Below, in pieces: positions 1-9,645 of a stretch of DNA of 64,000 bases. A model generated the notes under the pieces. The model saw nothing but the letters and a program-made list of their open reading frames with translations, was not told the origin of the DNA and made no database searches. The first letter of the stretch is position 1; each line of letters opens with the position of its first letter. The position numbers were made by a program, and so were the translations under genes. The stretch spans positions 124,001 through 188,000 of the forward strand of contig JACCEO010000005.1 in the NCBI GenBank assembly GCA_013416485.1, in the 5' to 3' direction. This stretch comes from Alcaligenaceae bacterium. GTDB taxonomy: Bacteria > Pseudomonadota > Gammaproteobacteria > Burkholderiales > Burkholderiaceae_B.

Positions 1-1
1 C

Positions 2-607
2 TACAAAGAAGTGATTGCGCGTATCAATGGTGATGGTGTCTACGGCCAATTGAAGTTTGAATCGGGGGCTCATAGGGTGCAGCGCGTACCTGAAACTGAA
101 ACCCAAGGTCGAATTCATACGTCAGCCTGCACGGTGGCAATTTTGCCTGAAGCCGATGAGCTTAGTGCAATTATTATTAACCCATCAGAATTGCGGATAG
201 ATACTTTCCGGGCTAGTGGTGCGGGTGGTCAGCACGTGAATAAAACAGATTCTGCTGTGCGTATTACGCACTTGCCCACAGGGTTAGTGGTGGAGTGTCA
301 GGACGATCGTTCACAGCACCGTAACCGTGACCAGGCGATGCAGGTGTTGGCAGCTCGCCTAAAAGACAAGCAAGAACAGGAACAGCACGATCAGGAGTCT
401 GCGCAGCGTAAAAGCCTAGTTGGTTCAGGCGATCGTTCAGAGCGTATACGTACCTATAACTACCCACAAGGACGAGTCACCGATCACCGTATCAACCTGA
501 CCTTGTATAAGCTAGCTTATATTATGGATGGCGATTTGGACGAACTGACCAATGCCTTGTTGGCCGAGCATCAAGCCGAGCAGTTGGCTGCATTAGGTCA
601 AGAATAA
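2..607 (+). CDS. prfA: Peptide chain release factor 1, C-terminal part (partial at window start)
   Basis: RF1 reads UAA and UAG stop codons in the ribosomal A site and triggers hydrolysis of peptidyl-tRNA. The 5' end lies outside the window. The visible 201 codons run in frame from base 2 and hold the catalytic GGQ loop (bases 224-232, context SGAGGQHVN), whose glutamine is the residue methylated by PrmC. The conserved RIHTSACTV and [23 protein letters not shown] segments are also present. The stop lies 4 bases before the GTG start of prmC, so the two are almost certainly co-transcribed. The stop-codon recognition motif of domain 2 is upstream of the window, and RF1 rather than RF2 is chosen from overall similarity to RF1 sequences and the prmC neighbour. 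Confidence 0.97.
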   Translation, partial: YKEVIARINGDGVYGQLKFESGAHRVQRVPETETQGRIHTSACTVAILPEADELSAIIINPSELRIDTFRASGAGGQHVNKTDSAVRITHLPTGLVVECQDDRSQHRNRDQAMQVLAARLKDKQEQEQHDQESAQRKSLVGSGDRSERIRTYNYPQGRVTDHRINLTLYKLAYIMDGDLDELTNALLAEHQAEQLAALGQE

Positions 608-611
608 GGTA

Positions 612-1424
612 GTGTCTACTTTACGTAGCCTCATGGCCGATAGCCGTTTGCCACGTCTGGAATTCCAGATGCTGTGGCAGCATGTGCTGGATGTGCCCCG
701 TGTATGGCTAATTGCTCACGACACAGATGCCTTATCAACCGAACAGTTGCAGCAATTTAGCTTGCTAGAGGCACGACGCTTGGCGGGCGAGCCTATGGCC
801 TATATTTTGGGTCAGCGTGAATTTATGGGGCACGACTTTGTCGTGTCCTCCGATGTGCTTATTCCCAGGCCAGAAACTGAATTGCTGGTGGAAACCGCCT
901 TGCAGGAATTGCATGGCAAGTCGCAGCCTCGAGTATTGGATTTGGGTACTGGCTCAGGTGCGGTCGCTATTTCTATTGCCTTAGCCTGTCCACAGGCCAC
1001 AGTAGTGGCGACGGATCTTAGTCAACCCGCCTTGGTGGTGGCTAATGAGAATGCAAATCGTCTGGGTGCAAAGGTGCAGTTTGCCCAGGGGAGTTGGTAT
1101 GATGCCCTGACTGGTAATAAGGGTTTTGACCTAATTGTGTCGAATCCGCCGTATATTGCTGCATGCGACCCACATTTGGCGCAGGGTGATGTACGCCACG
1201 AACCTTTGGGTGCATTAACTGATCACGGCGATGGCCTGGCAGCAATACGGCTTATTATTAGTGGGGCACTGCAATGGCTAAAACCGGGCGGAGCCTTATT
1301 TTTAGAGCATGGCTGGGATCAGGCAGCACATGTGCGTGAACTTTTTGAATTTTCCCGTTTCGAACGGGTATTAAGCTTGAAAGACCTGGCTGATATTGAA
1401 CGGGTCACAGGCGGATATTTATAA
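612..1424 (+). CDS. prmC: Release factor glutamine methyltransferase (HemK/PrmC)
   Basis: PrmC methylates the glutamine of the GGQ motif in RF1 and RF2 using S-adenosylmethionine, which raises termination efficiency. The 270-residue protein has the family layout: an N-terminal helical release-factor-binding domain (about 1-80), the linker motif RPETE (86-90), the SAM-binding [11 protein letters not shown] (110-120) and the catalytic NPPY (178-181). The start is a GTG at 612, four bases after prfA, with AATAAGG from the prfA stop region as a weak ribosome site. Length is close to the usual 277. Pairing with prfA is the standard arrangement. Confidence 0.96.
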   Translation: MSTLRSLMADSRLPRLEFQMLWQHVLDVPRVWLIAHDTDALSTEQLQQFSLLEARRLAGEPMAYILGQREFMGHDFVVSSDVLIPRPETELLVETALQELHGKSQPRVLDLGTGSGAVAISIALACPQATVVATDLSQPALVVANENANRLGAKVQFAQGSWYDALTGNKGFDLIVSNPPYIAACDPHLAQGDVRHEPLGALTDHGDGLAAIRLIISGALQWLKPGGALFLEHGWDQAAHVRELFEFSRFERVLSLKDLADIERVTGGYL

Positions 1425-1447
1425 ACCATTTTTATCTGGAATCAACA

Positions 1448-1774
1448 ATGAGCGACGTTCAAGACTTTATTCGTGAAACCGTGACCAGCAACCCTGTGGT
1501 GCTGTTCATGAAGGGCACAGCCCAGTTTCCACAGTGCGGCTTTTCAGGTCGTGCTATCCAGATCCTTAAAGCGTCGGGCGTAACCAAACTGGTTACCGTG
1601 AACGTCTTGGATGACGATCTGGTACGTCAAGGCATTAAGGACTACGCCAACTGGCCCACTATTCCTCAGTTGTATGTGGCTGGTGAGTTTATTGGTGGTT
1701 CCGACATCATTGCTGAAATGTACGAAAATGACGAGCTGATCACTGCGTTAAAAGACGCAGGTGCGTTGGAATAA
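1448..1774 (+). CDS. grxD: Monothiol glutaredoxin, CGFS type (Grx4)
   Basis: Monothiol CGFS glutaredoxins bind a [2Fe-2S] cluster with glutathione and, often with BolA proteins, deliver clusters to acceptors or sense iron. The 108-residue product has the active-site CGFS at residues 30-33, the cis-proline context [16 protein letters not shown] and the glutathione-binding GGSD. It follows prmC by 23 bases and is followed by a strong terminator, so it is probably the last gene of a prfA-prmC-grxD operon. Confidence 0.95.
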   Translation: MSDVQDFIRETVTSNPVVLFMKGTAQFPQCGFSGRAIQILKASGVTKLVTVNVLDDDLVRQGIKDYANWPTIPQLYVAGEFIGGSDIIAEMYENDELITALKDAGALE

Positions 1775-1806
1775 GCTATTGGCATATCGTTAATACGCTG
1801 TAAATT

Positions 1807-1849
1807 AACGCCATGACTGGCCATTAGGCTGGTCATGGCGTTATTTTTT
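1807..1849 (+). terminator. Rho-independent terminator after grxD
   Basis: An 11-bp perfect stem (AACGCCATGAC at 1807-1817 pairing with GTCATGGCGTT at 1832-1842) is followed at once by a T-rich run ATTTTTTAT. It lies 32 bases after the grxD stop and just before the aldolase gene, so it should end the prfA-prmC-grxD transcript. Confidence 0.85.
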
Positions 1850-1871
1850 ATGCCATAAAAAGGATGGTCCT

Positions 1872-2660
1872 ATGCTGCTGCAGGAAAATGCATTCAAGCG
1901 TGCTTTGAGGTCTGGCGACGTCCAGTTTGGTTTGTTTCTAGCGTTAGCCGATTCGTATAGTGCTGAATTGGTGGCGACTACCGGGTTTGATTGGTTGGTC
2001 ATAGACGGTGAGCATGGCCCCAATGACTTGCGTGCCATACTTGGGCAAGTCCAAGCCATTGCCGCGTGGCCAGGCGCAACGGTGGTCAGGGTGCCTGATC
2101 ACAACCCGGTCATGATTAAGCAGCTATTGGATATTGGTGTTCGGAATCTATTGGTGCCTATGGTGGAGTCAGCGGATCAGGCACGTGCTGTGGTGCAGGC
2201 TACACGTTATCCCCCTGCAGGATTGCGTGGCTTGGCAACAGGCATGGTGCGGGCGGCGCAGTGGAATGGCATTAGCAATTACGTAGAAGCAGCCAATGAT
2301 GAAATCTGTTTGATCATGCAAATGGAATCCGCCGCGGGCCTGGAGGCCTTGGATGATATTTTGGCTGTGGATGGCGTGGATGCGGTGTTTATTGGCCCCA
2401 CGGATTTAGCAGCATCCTTGGGCTACCCAGAGCGGTCCAAAACTGAGCTGGTAATACAGGACGCTTTGCGGCGTATTGCGGCCGCAGGCAAGGCGGCTGG
2501 GGTTTTTTCGAGGGATATAGCCAGTACGCACAACTACCGCGACCAGGGTGTGAATATGATAGGGGTAGGAGTAGACACCGTGTTGTTACGCCAAGCCGCT
2601 ATGCAATTGCTGCAGCAAAGCAAGGGCGGGCCTGTAACGATTGCAGGCCCTAATTATTAA
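1872..2660 (+). CDS. hpaI: HpcH/HpaI family class II pyruvate aldolase (4-hydroxy-2-oxoheptanedioate aldolase-like)
   Basis: Members of this family split 2-keto-4-hydroxy acids, releasing pyruvate, with a divalent metal. The 262-residue product matches the HpaI pattern: catalytic His48 (GEHGPN), pyruvate-binding Arg73 (VVRVP), and metal ligands Glu152 (MQMES) and Asp178 (FIGPTD), each shifted by three from the E. coli HpaI positions. It lies between the grxD terminator and the convergent ttcA gene with no other homoprotocatechuate pathway gene nearby, so the physiological substrate is uncertain. A generic hydroxyketoacid aldolase role (GarL or RhmA type) is equally possible. Confidence 0.85.
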   Translation: MLLQENAFKRALRSGDVQFGLFLALADSYSAELVATTGFDWLVIDGEHGPNDLRAILGQVQAIAAWPGATVVRVPDHNPVMIKQLLDIGVRNLLVPMVESADQARAVVQATRYPPAGLRGLATGMVRAAQWNGISNYVEAANDEICLIMQMESAAGLEALDDILAVDGVDAVFIGPTDLAASLGYPERSKTELVIQDALRRIAAAGKAAGVFSRDIASTHNYRDQGVNMIGVGVDTVLLRQAAMQLLQQSKGGPVTIAGPNY

Positions 2661-2663
2661 GCG

Positions 2664-3668
2664 CTAACGACCTGGCCTGGGCACGACGCTGGGTGCGTCG
2701 TGATCTGTATCAGGGGCCAGGCTGGGGTTGTGGTCCGGGAAATCTACCGTATCAAAGGCAATGTCACCTTGTTCGTCAGGGATGCCGGTAGCTGCCAGGC
2801 CGGCAAAGTCAAACAGTGAACTATCCATTAAATGGCTAGGCACCACGCGGGTCAGTGCGCCGAATACATTCCAGGAGCGACCTGGATTGTGCTTATCCCA
2901 TTGCTGTATCATGCGTCCAATTTCCTGGCGTTTCAGGTTTTCTTGGGTACCGCATAGATTGCATGGAATAATAGGGAACTGTTTCAGCTGTGCATAGGCG
3001 ATCAGGTCTTTTTCTGGTACGTAAGCCAATGGGCGTATCACTATGTGTTTGCCGTCATCAGACATCAGCTTAGGTGGCATGCCCTTCATACGGCCACCAT
3101 AAAATAAATTCAGAAAGAAAGTAGCCAAGATGTCATCGCGATGGTGGCCTAGCGCTATTTTCGTTGCTCCTAGCTCGTCGGCGACCCGATACAGTATGCC
3201 CCTGCGTAAGCGCGAACACAGCGAGCACATGGTTTTGCCTTCGGCAATAACCCGGGTCACTATGGAGTAGGTGTCTTGGGTTTCAATATGAAAAGGCACG
3301 TTCAGTGCGCTTAAGTAGTCGGGCAGTATATGGTCGGGAAAACCGGGTTGTTTTTGGTCCAGATTAACAGCGATCAGTTCAAACTTTACGGGTGAGCGAG
3401 CTTGCAGAGTCATCAAAACATCTAGCAAACCATAAGAATCCTTGCCACCAGACAGGCATACCATGACCTTGTCGCCTTCTTCTATCATATTGAAGTCGGC
3501 AATGGCACGTCCGGTTTCGCGCAGCAAGCGTTTACTTAGCTTGTTGTCGTCAATCCGCTGCTTGGCGGCGCGGCGTGTACTGCTGCCAGTATTGGGCTGT
3601 GCGGTAGGTTCAACTGACGCGGTGGTATCAGGCTGCGGGTGGGCTAAGTTAACAGTATCAAGCATCAT
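2664..3668 (-). CDS. ttcA: tRNA 2-thiocytidine(32) synthetase TtcA
   Basis: TtcA is an iron-sulfur ATPase that thiolates cytidine 32 in certain tRNAs. The 334-residue product has the PP-loop SGGKDS at 73-78, the paired cysteines CSLC (148-151) and a further CNLC (236-239), which together supply the [4Fe-4S] ligands known in this family. About the first 35 residues are a low-complexity extension (rich in T, P, Q, A) before the conserved [14 protein letters not shown] segment, so the true start may be slightly downstream, although no better-placed start is evident. It lies 37 bases after folB on the same strand and its 3' end is 3 bases from the convergent aldolase gene. Confidence 0.95.
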   Translation of the reverse strand: MMLDTVNLAHPQPDTTASVEPTAQPNTGSSTRRAAKQRIDDNKLSKRLLRETGRAIADFNMIEEGDKVMVCLSGGKDSYGLLDVLMTLQARSPVKFELIAVNLDQKQPGFPDHILPDYLSALNVPFHIETQDTYSIVTRVIAEGKTMCSLCSRLRRGILYRVADELGATKIALGHHRDDILATFFLNLFYGGRMKGMPPKLMSDDGKHIVIRPLAYVPEKDLIAYAQLKQFPIIPCNLCGTQENLKRQEIGRMIQQWDKHNPGRSWNVFGALTRVVPSHLMDSSLFDFAGLAATGIPDEQGDIAFDTVDFPDHNPSLAPDTDHDAPSVVPRPGR

Positions 3669-3705
3669 GGCACAAAAACATATCTAGGGAGGGCGCGCTT
3701 AAGTG

Positions 3706-4065
3706 TTAGCGGCTACGTTGAACTTCAATGCCGACGGCGCCGCAGTCGGCAAATGCGTTGGGTTTGCCTATACGTATTCTGGCGTGTAGTACATCTGGAA
3801 ATTCGGCCCAGATACGATTAATAACGCGTTCGCTTAAGGTTTCCAGCAGGTTGACGTGACTATGTGTGCACTCGTCCACAATGGCGTGGCGCAGTAGGCG
3901 ATAATCAAGCACGGTTAATATATTCTGGTCGTGGACATCTTGTGTGATGGACACATCAAACTCTGCATCAATGTGCAGTGGCTGGGTAGACTGGAGTTCG
4001 TGTTCCAATATTCCTATACGAGCGTCTAGGGCTATTTGGCTAAAAAAAATGCGTCGGGTGGACAT
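3706..4065 (-). CDS. folB: Dihydroneopterin aldolase
   Basis: FolB converts 7,8-dihydroneopterin to 6-hydroxymethyl-dihydropterin and glycolaldehyde in folate synthesis. The 119-residue protein has the typical short tunnelling-fold sequence starting RIFFSQIALDARIGI, with the conserved glutamate and lysine region (SRVINRIWAEF, RIRIGKPNAFADC). The start ATG is at 4065, divergent from the flavoprotein gene, and ttcA follows 37 bases later, so folB-ttcA is likely one transcript. Confidence 0.92.
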   Translation of the reverse strand: MSTRRIFFSQIALDARIGILEHELQSTQPLHIDAEFDVSITQDVHDQNILTVLDYRLLRHAIVDECTHSHVNLLETLSERVINRIWAEFPDVLHARIRIGKPNAFADCGAVGIEVQRSR

Positions 4066-4173
4066 AAGTATGGTCTGGCCTATAAGTAGTTGGGCGATTG
4101 TAATGCCTTAATGGATGCGCTGAAAGCGTAAGGGCCTGCAGTGATTGGTCGTTGGCAGGCTATGGGGGTGGTT

Positions 4174-5160
4174 ATGACAATAGAAGATAAGATTTTTGAT
4201 GCCGTAGTAATTGGCGGTGGCCCAGCTGGGGTGTCGTGCGCTGTTTGGTTGGCGCGCTTGGGGTATGCACCGGCCTTACTTGAAGCAGGGGCTGAAATTG
4301 GTGGACTATGCCGCTACCATTCCTTTTTGGATGAGTGGAATGCGTCTTTGCCGGGCATGACAGGCCCCCAAGTGGCTGACAATCTACTGCTTAGCCTAGA
4401 GCAAGCAAAAGTGCCTTTTTGGTTGAGTAACGCTGCCAGCGATGTCTATCGCGAAGGCGAGGGCTTTGTGGTGCAGACTCAGGGTGTGCCTAGGCGTCTG
4501 CAGGCTAAGCACGTAGTGCTGGCAACGGGTGTGCGAGCGCGTGGCCTGGACGATGCTCTTGAAGAAGAGTTAACACTTAGCGAGCGCGCTAAAGCCAGAA
4601 AAGTCAGGCAAGATAAGGGGGGGATGCCATCAAGCTATGGCATTTTGACAGGGCCGGGCCGGCATATTGTTGAACAGAATTTTCAGGGTAAGCGGGTTGC
4701 GGTGCTGGGGGGCGGTGATAACGCGTTTGAAAATGCCCTGTATGCGATGGATCATGGCGCTAGCGTGGTTGATGTGTATGTCAGAACCGTCAGGGCGCAA
4801 CGTCAGTTCACCCATAGGGTTCCCAAAGAACGAATTATTCAGGGCGGTTATAGGGTGGATGCGGATACGCGTACCGTCAACGGTCAGCGGTATGACCTGA
4901 TACTGGTGTTTTATGGTTGGGACCCTTGCGTACAATTTGCCGATAAGCTGGGTTTGCAGCGTTCTACACGTGGTTTTGTCGCTACGGAAACTCATACGGC
5001 GCAAACTAGCAGTCCAGGTGTTTATGCTATAGGCGAGGTCACCCAACGCCAGCATCCGTGTGTAGTAACGGCGCTGGCTGATGGTGTGACCGCAGCAAAG
5101 GCTATACAGGCTCGTCTCGAGACAGAGTGGCCTCGGTTAGACGAGGCGGATTTAATTTAA
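4174..5160 (+). CDS. Thioredoxin-reductase-like FAD/NAD(P)-dependent oxidoreductase without redox CxxC
   Basis: The 328-residue protein has a two-dinucleotide-binding-domain flavoprotein fold. An FAD-binding GGGPAG lies at 14-19, an NAD(P)-binding GGGDNAFENA in the middle, and the C-terminal FAD motif reads GVYAIGEV. The CxxC redox pair of genuine thioredoxin reductases is not present in the NAD(P) domain, so it may resemble ferredoxin-NADP reductases or other TrxR-like flavoproteins. Substrate is unknown. The reading frame is open from a GTG at 4141, but the ATG at 4174, with GGGGGTGG just upstream, begins right before the FAD motif and is preferred. The 3' end overlaps the convergent M61 peptidase gene by 59 bases. 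Confidence 0.75.
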   Translation: MTIEDKIFDAVVIGGGPAGVSCAVWLARLGYAPALLEAGAEIGGLCRYHSFLDEWNASLPGMTGPQVADNLLLSLEQAKVPFWLSNAASDVYREGEGFVVQTQGVPRRLQAKHVVLATGVRARGLDDALEEELTLSERAKARKVRQDKGGMPSSYGILTGPGRHIVEQNFQGKRVAVLGGGDNAFENALYAMDHGASVVDVYVRTVRAQRQFTHRVPKERIIQGGYRVDADTRTVNGQRYDLILVFYGWDPCVQFADKLGLQRSTRGFVATETHTAQTSSPGVYAIGEVTQRQHPCVVTALADGVTAAKAIQARLETEWPRLDEADLI

Positions 5161-6889
5161 CCGCAAAACAGCGCAGTTCGTCGCGGCGGAAAGCATGGAT
5201 GTTAACGGTGTCGCCCACCTGGTTGGCACGCAATAGGCGTTCTATTGTGTTGCCAGCACTTACCCGTAAGCCATTAATGGCAACTAAGGTGTCGTGGGCT
5301 GATAGGCCACCCTGGTGGGCTGCGCCGTCGCTGTATACCGTAGTTAATTGTGTTTCGCCATTTACAACTCGCCAGCGTGCATCCAGTGATGGCAGGCTAG
5401 ATTCCGACGTCCAGCTTAAGGTGATTCCGGCGTTTTCTAGTAGCTGCTGTAGGGGGAGCTCTTCTGTGCCATGGGCATAGCGTGTAATGAAATCTGCAAC
5501 ATCAATGCCGCATGCTTCCTGGATTAAGCGACCCATGGCGTCCTCGGGGATGCCTAGTGCTTGGCCTTGATAGAAGTCACGGCCATAACGTTCCCACATC
5601 AGTCGCATGACATCGTCTAGCGAATGCTTGTCGTTACTGGCATGGCGTAGGGTTAAGTCTAAACCCAAGGCAACTAAGGCGCCTTTGGTGTAGTAACTGA
5701 CCAGTGCATTGGGCGAGTTTTCATCTTGCTTGTAAAAACGAGTCCAGGTATCGAATGAGCTTTCAGCCACGCTTTGCTTGAATTGACCTGGGGAACGTTG
5801 CACATTACTGATGGTTTTTCCTAGTAGTCGTAGGTAGTCAGTTTCCGTGATTACACCAGAGCGCAGCAGCATTAGGTCGTCGTAGTATGACGTAAAGCCT
5901 TCAAATACCCATAGCAAGCGAGTGTGGTTTTCACGTAAGGTGTCGTAAGGTGCAAATACGGCAGGCTTAATGCGTTTTACGTTCCAGGTGTGGAAGTATT
6001 CGTGGCTGACTAGGCCTAAAAAGCTTTGGTAGCCTGCATCGGCAGAGGTATCCGTGGCGGCTGGGCTATTCACTGGCAGGTCACTGCGTGACGCCATAAG
6101 TGCTGTTGATGCACGGTGTTCTAGGCCCCCGTAGCTATCACCTGTCACCATCGTCATGAATACATAACGATCCGAAGCATCAAGAAATGGAGGGCGCTGG
6201 GTGTCCGGTTCAAAAAAAGCAATCTGAGTAGCACAAATTTTTTGAGTGTCAGCCGCTATACGCTCCAGGTCTAGGTTAGGGGCAACGCCAGTAAATACCA
6301 TTTCGTGCAGTGCGCCGCCGGCGTGAAAGCTGATCACTTGTGGTGTACCCATTTCTACAGGGTGGTCTATCAGGGCGTCATAGTCAGGGGCCTGATACAT
6401 GCCAAAGCCGTGGCGTGTTGCGGCTTGTGGGTGCTGGTTGGCTTCCGGCAGGCTCGTATACACCTTCCAGTCAGTGGTGTGGGGAGGGGGGGTAAGCAAT
6501 AGCATGCAGGCGGTTTCGGTTTGGCCCTGCACGCCTAGGAACACACTGGTTCCGTTAAAAAATGCGTGTGTCTCGTCAACGTGGGCACTACGCACAGAAA
6601 GATCCCACGCATACACGGTATAGTCTACGGTTAATGGGCCTGTGCAAGGCGCACATTGCCAAGTATGATTGCCTGTTTTTGTGACCGCAATGGTGCGTTT
6701 TCCTGAGCAGGCTTGTATGGACTCTACTTGGCGTGAGAAATCTCGAATAAGATAGCTGCCAGGTATCCAAGCGGGTAGGAATAAAGCCTGACCTTGTGGG
6801 TCGGGCTGCGGTATGTGCAACTGCACGCTAAGTCGGTGGCCCGAAGGGTCTGACGGCGTCACCGTGTAAAGTATTGTTTTGTTTTCCAT
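5102..6889 (-). CDS. M61 family metallopeptidase with C-terminal PDZ domain
   Basis: The 595-residue protein has the M61 (glycyl aminopeptidase) architecture: an N-terminal beta domain with WIPGSYLIRDFSR near residue 41, the zinc site HEYFH at 296-300 followed by TWNVKRIKP, and the upstream GGLEHR motif (254-259) that is conserved in this family. A PDZ domain occupies about 490-580 (DGAAHQGGLSAHDTLVAINGLRV). No signal peptide is evident, so the protein is probably cytoplasmic. The physiological substrate is not known from sequence. The start codon is only 33 bases from the divergent enoyl-CoA hydratase start, and the stop lies inside the preceding flavoprotein gene. Confidence 0.88.
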   Translation of the reverse strand: MENKTILYTVTPSDPSGHRLSVQLHIPQPDPQGQALFLPAWIPGSYLIRDFSRQVESIQACSGKRTIAVTKTGNHTWQCAPCTGPLTVDYTVYAWDLSVRSAHVDETHAFFNGTSVFLGVQGQTETACMLLLTPPPHTTDWKVYTSLPEANQHPQAATRHGFGMYQAPDYDALIDHPVEMGTPQVISFHAGGALHEMVFTGVAPNLDLERIAADTQKICATQIAFFEPDTQRPPFLDASDRYVFMTMVTGDSYGGLEHRASTALMASRSDLPVNSPAATDTSADAGYQSFLGLVSHEYFHTWNVKRIKPAVFAPYDTLRENHTRLLWVFEGFTSYYDDLMLLRSGVITETDYLRLLGKTISNVQRSPGQFKQSVAESSFDTWTRFYKQDENSPNALVSYYTKGALVALGLDLTLRHASNDKHSLDDVMRLMWERYGRDFYQGQALGIPEDAMGRLIQEACGIDVADFITRYAHGTEELPLQQLLENAGITLSWTSESSLPSLDARWRVVNGETQLTTVYSDGAAHQGGLSAHDTLVAINGLRVSAGNTIERLLRANQVGDTVNIHAFRRDELRCFAVKLNPPRLTEATLSRDEPV

Positions 6890-6922
6890 TTTCGTATTTT
6901 ACTTCGCAACCAGGAGAAATGA

Positions 6923-7699
6923 ATGTCTGAACCTTTAGTGCTAACCGAAGTGCGTGGTCGTGTGGCTTTGCTCACATTGAATCGGCCCAAAGCTCTGAAT
7001 GCCCTTAGCAACGAAGTTATCGATCAGCTAGCCGAGGCCATGCGCGCCTTTGATGCTGACGATGCTATCGGTGCTATGGTTTTGACTGGCAGTGAAAAGG
7101 CGTTTGCAGCGGGGGCAGACATCTCCGCTATGCAGGGTTGGAATTACATGGACGTTTATAAGCAGGATTACCTGGGCGGTAACTGGGAGTCATTAAAGCG
7201 TATACGTAAACCTGTAATTGCAGCTGTGTCAGGCTATGCCTTGGGCGGTGGTTGCGAGCTGGCGATGCAGTGTGACTTCATTATTGCTGCTGATAGCGCT
7301 CGTTTTGGGCAGCCTGAAATTAAATTGGGTGTTATCCCCGGCTATGGTGGGACCCAACGTTTGCCGCGTGCCGTCAGCAAAGCCAAAGCGATGGATTTAA
7401 TCTTGACTGCTCGCATGATGGATGCTGATGAGGCCGAACGTGCTGGTTTGGTGTCGCGAGTCGTTCCCCAAGAGCGCTTGATGGACGAAGCCATGGAAGC
7501 CGCTACTATCATTGCTTCGATGTCGCTGCCGTCCGTCATTATGGCCAAAGAATGCGTCAACGCGGCTTACGAAAGCAACTTGAACGAAAGCCTGATGTTC
7601 GAACGCCGTAACTTCCACGCCTTGTTCTCTACCGACGATCAAAAAGAAGGTATGAAAGCTTTTGTAGAAAAACGCAAGCCTGAGTTCAAGCATCAGTAA
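6923..7699 (+). CDS. Enoyl-CoA hydratase (crotonase family)
   Basis: The enzyme hydrates 2-trans-enoyl-CoA to 3-hydroxyacyl-CoA in fatty acid or related acyl-CoA breakdown. The 258-residue product carries the oxyanion-hole segment AGADISAM (63-70), the ALGGGCELAMQCD motif with catalytic Glu112, and the second catalytic Glu132 in GQPEIKLGVIPGYGGTQRLPR, so both residues of true hydratases are kept. An AGGAG lies just upstream of the ATG. It stands alone between the divergent M61 gene and the ATP synthase operon. Whether it belongs to general beta-oxidation or a phenylacetate-type pathway cannot be decided. Confidence 0.93.
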   Translation: MSEPLVLTEVRGRVALLTLNRPKALNALSNEVIDQLAEAMRAFDADDAIGAMVLTGSEKAFAAGADISAMQGWNYMDVYKQDYLGGNWESLKRIRKPVIAAVSGYALGGGCELAMQCDFIIAADSARFGQPEIKLGVIPGYGGTQRLPRAVSKAKAMDLILTARMMDADEAERAGLVSRVVPQERLMDEAMEAATIIASMSLPSVIMAKECVNAAYESNLNESLMFERRNFHALFSTDDQKEGMKAFVEKRKPEFKHQ

Positions 7700-7763
7700 T
7701 CAGTTTTTTAGTAAATTGGCCGACTTTTGTCGGTCGATTTGCTATCTAGTAAAAAATAACGCT

Positions 7764-7769
7764 ATACTC
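7764..7769 (+). promoter_or_regulatory. Possible -10 box of the atp operon promoter
   Basis: TATACT sits 48 bases before the atpI start, in the only sizeable non-coding gap upstream of the operon. No good -35 hexamer is visible at 16-18 bases, so this is a weak assignment. Confidence 0.35.
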
Positions 7770-7816
7770 TACGGGCTTGAAGTTAGCTCTATATAAAACA
7801 CCTCCGGACTTTTGCC

Positions 7817-8350
7817 ATGAATCAGCAGTATCGGCCTAGTGGCGGCACTGCGGGAACTCAGTCCGACCTCGGGAAGAATTTAAGTAGTAATGAAGATATC
7901 CCTGGCGTAGGTTTAACCGACGCGGGAGACGATGCGGACCGAAGGTTGGTATTAACCGATCACGAACGCATGATGATCATGCGTCGTGCTAGTCATGGTT
8001 TGGTACGTGTCATCATTGCTCAGGCAATCGTCGCGTTTGTGGTGGTTTTATTGAGCGGCTTGGTGTCAGGTAGTGCGGCAGCTATTTCCGCATTCATTGG
8101 CGCCGCAGCCTATTTTGTTCCAAATGCATTGTTTGCCATGCGTTTGTTGTTTGGTTTTTTTGGCCCGGCAAAATCAAGCCCGTTTACGTTTTTTGTAGGC
8201 GAGGCGTTTAAGCTGGGTACAGCAGTGGTTGTTCTCGCTCTGGCGGCCTGGTATGGGCACGAATGGCTAGTATGGCCTGCGTTGCTGCTTGGTTTGGTCG
8301 GAGTTCTGAAAGGCTATGTGCTACTGCTGTTGTTTCGCAAGTTGCCGTAG
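7817..8350 (+). CDS. atpI: ATP synthase protein I
   Basis: AtpI is a small membrane protein encoded at the head of many atp operons and is thought to help assemble the c-ring or import magnesium. It is not part of the mature enzyme. The 177-residue product has a polar N-terminal tail of about 60 residues followed by roughly four hydrophobic segments (VRVIIAQAIVAFVVVLLSGL, AAISAFIGAAAYFVPNALFA, and two C-terminal spans). The N-terminal extension is longer than in the E. coli protein. Its position directly before atpB supports the call. Confidence 0.88.
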   Translation: MNQQYRPSGGTAGTQSDLGKNLSSNEDIPGVGLTDAGDDADRRLVLTDHERMMIMRRASHGLVRVIIAQAIVAFVVVLLSGLVSGSAAAISAFIGAAAYFVPNALFAMRLLFGFFGPAKSSPFTFFVGEAFKLGTAVVVLALAAWYGHEWLVWPALLLGLVGVLKGYVLLLLFRKLP

Positions 8351-8412
8351 TTTTTTTAATGTATTGCCCGCGGGCCTAGTGCCCGCATTTCGATAACAGG
8401 ATAAGGATACCG

Positions 8413-9291
8413 ATGGCTGCCAGTGATATTTCGCCACAGTCTGACTACATTCAGCATCACCTGGTTCACCTGAATAACATCGGTGCCAAGCAAACTGAAG
8501 TCGCCGATTTCAACATCGTTAACTACGACTCGTTGTTCTGGTCCATGCTAATGGGCTTGATCGTCGTTTTCGTACTTTGGCGTGCTGCTAAGGCTGCTAC
8601 TTCTGGTGTGCCTGGCCGTTTTCAGATGTCCGTTGAAATGCTGGTGGGCATGGTCGAAGACCAGGCGCGTAGCATTATTCCAGACGAAGTAACCCGTCGA
8701 TTTGTATCGCCACTGGCACTGACCGTGTTCATGTGGATCATATTGATGAACACGCTGGACTTGTTGCCGGTTGACTTACTACCCTGGATACTGAAAGTAA
8801 CTGGGTTGGGCGCCGAACACGGCGATGTCCTGTATTACCATCGTATTTTGCCTACTGCTGACCTGAATATACCTATGGGTATGTCCTTGGGTGTGTTGCT
8901 CTTGATGTTCTACTACAGCATCAAAATCAAAAACCCATTCGGTTTCATTAAAAGCTTGTTTGTGTCGCCATTTAGCGCACCTGGCTTAGCAGGTTTGGTT
9001 CTAGCACCATTTAACTTTTTATTGAACTGCATCGAGTACGCCGCTAAGTCGGTCTCACTGGGCATGCGGTTGTTCGGCAACATGTTTGCTGGCGAATTGA
9101 TTTTCATGCTGATTGCCTTGCTGGGCGGCGCATGGACCGGATTTAATGGCTCAAGTCTAGGCTTGGGTGTAGGGCATGTGCTGGCAGGATCGGTGTGGGC
9201 TATTTTCCACATACTGATTGTGTTGCTACAGGCTTTTATTTTCATGATGCTTACCCTCGTTTACGTCGGGCAGTCTCACGAAAGCCATTAA
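8413..9291 (+). CDS. atpB: F1Fo ATP synthase subunit a
   Basis: Subunit a forms the proton half-channels against the c-ring in the membrane. The 292-residue product has several hydrophobic helices and the essential arginine at 219 in [10 protein letters not shown], next to the conserved FAGELI segment. The [14 protein letters not shown] stretch (112-125) is also typical. An AGGATAAGG lies just before the ATG. Confidence 0.98.
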   Translation: MAASDISPQSDYIQHHLVHLNNIGAKQTEVADFNIVNYDSLFWSMLMGLIVVFVLWRAAKAATSGVPGRFQMSVEMLVGMVEDQARSIIPDEVTRRFVSPLALTVFMWIILMNTLDLLPVDLLPWILKVTGLGAEHGDVLYYHRILPTADLNIPMGMSLGVLLLMFYYSIKIKNPFGFIKSLFVSPFSAPGLAGLVLAPFNFLLNCIEYAAKSVSLGMRLFGNMFAGELIFMLIALLGGAWTGFNGSSLGLGVGHVLAGSVWAIFHILIVLLQAFIFMMLTLVYVGQSHESH

Positions 9292-9326
9292 TCCTTTTCG
9301 GTCCGGGTGCTTATGCCTGGCCGGGG

Positions 9327-9357
9327 TGCAAGGTCCTTCTTGCAAAGCAGTTTTTTT
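9327..9357 (+). other. Hairpin with T-run in the atpB-atpE gap
   Basis: TGCAAG (9327-9332) pairs with CTTGCA (9339-9344) around a six-base loop, and seven T residues follow at 9351-9357. It looks like a weak terminator or RNA-processing element upstream of atpE inside an operon that must be read through, so partial termination or 5'-end stabilisation of the atpE message are the options. Confidence 0.4.
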
Positions 9358-9359
9358 GA

Positions 9360-9638
<279 letters not shown>

Positions 9639-9645
9639 GCAACAG

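Noticed and set aside
7700-7760. Hairpin CCGAC/GTCGG after the enoyl-CoA hydratase gene
   Set aside because: The stem is only five pairs and no T-run follows it, so I did not list it as a terminator.
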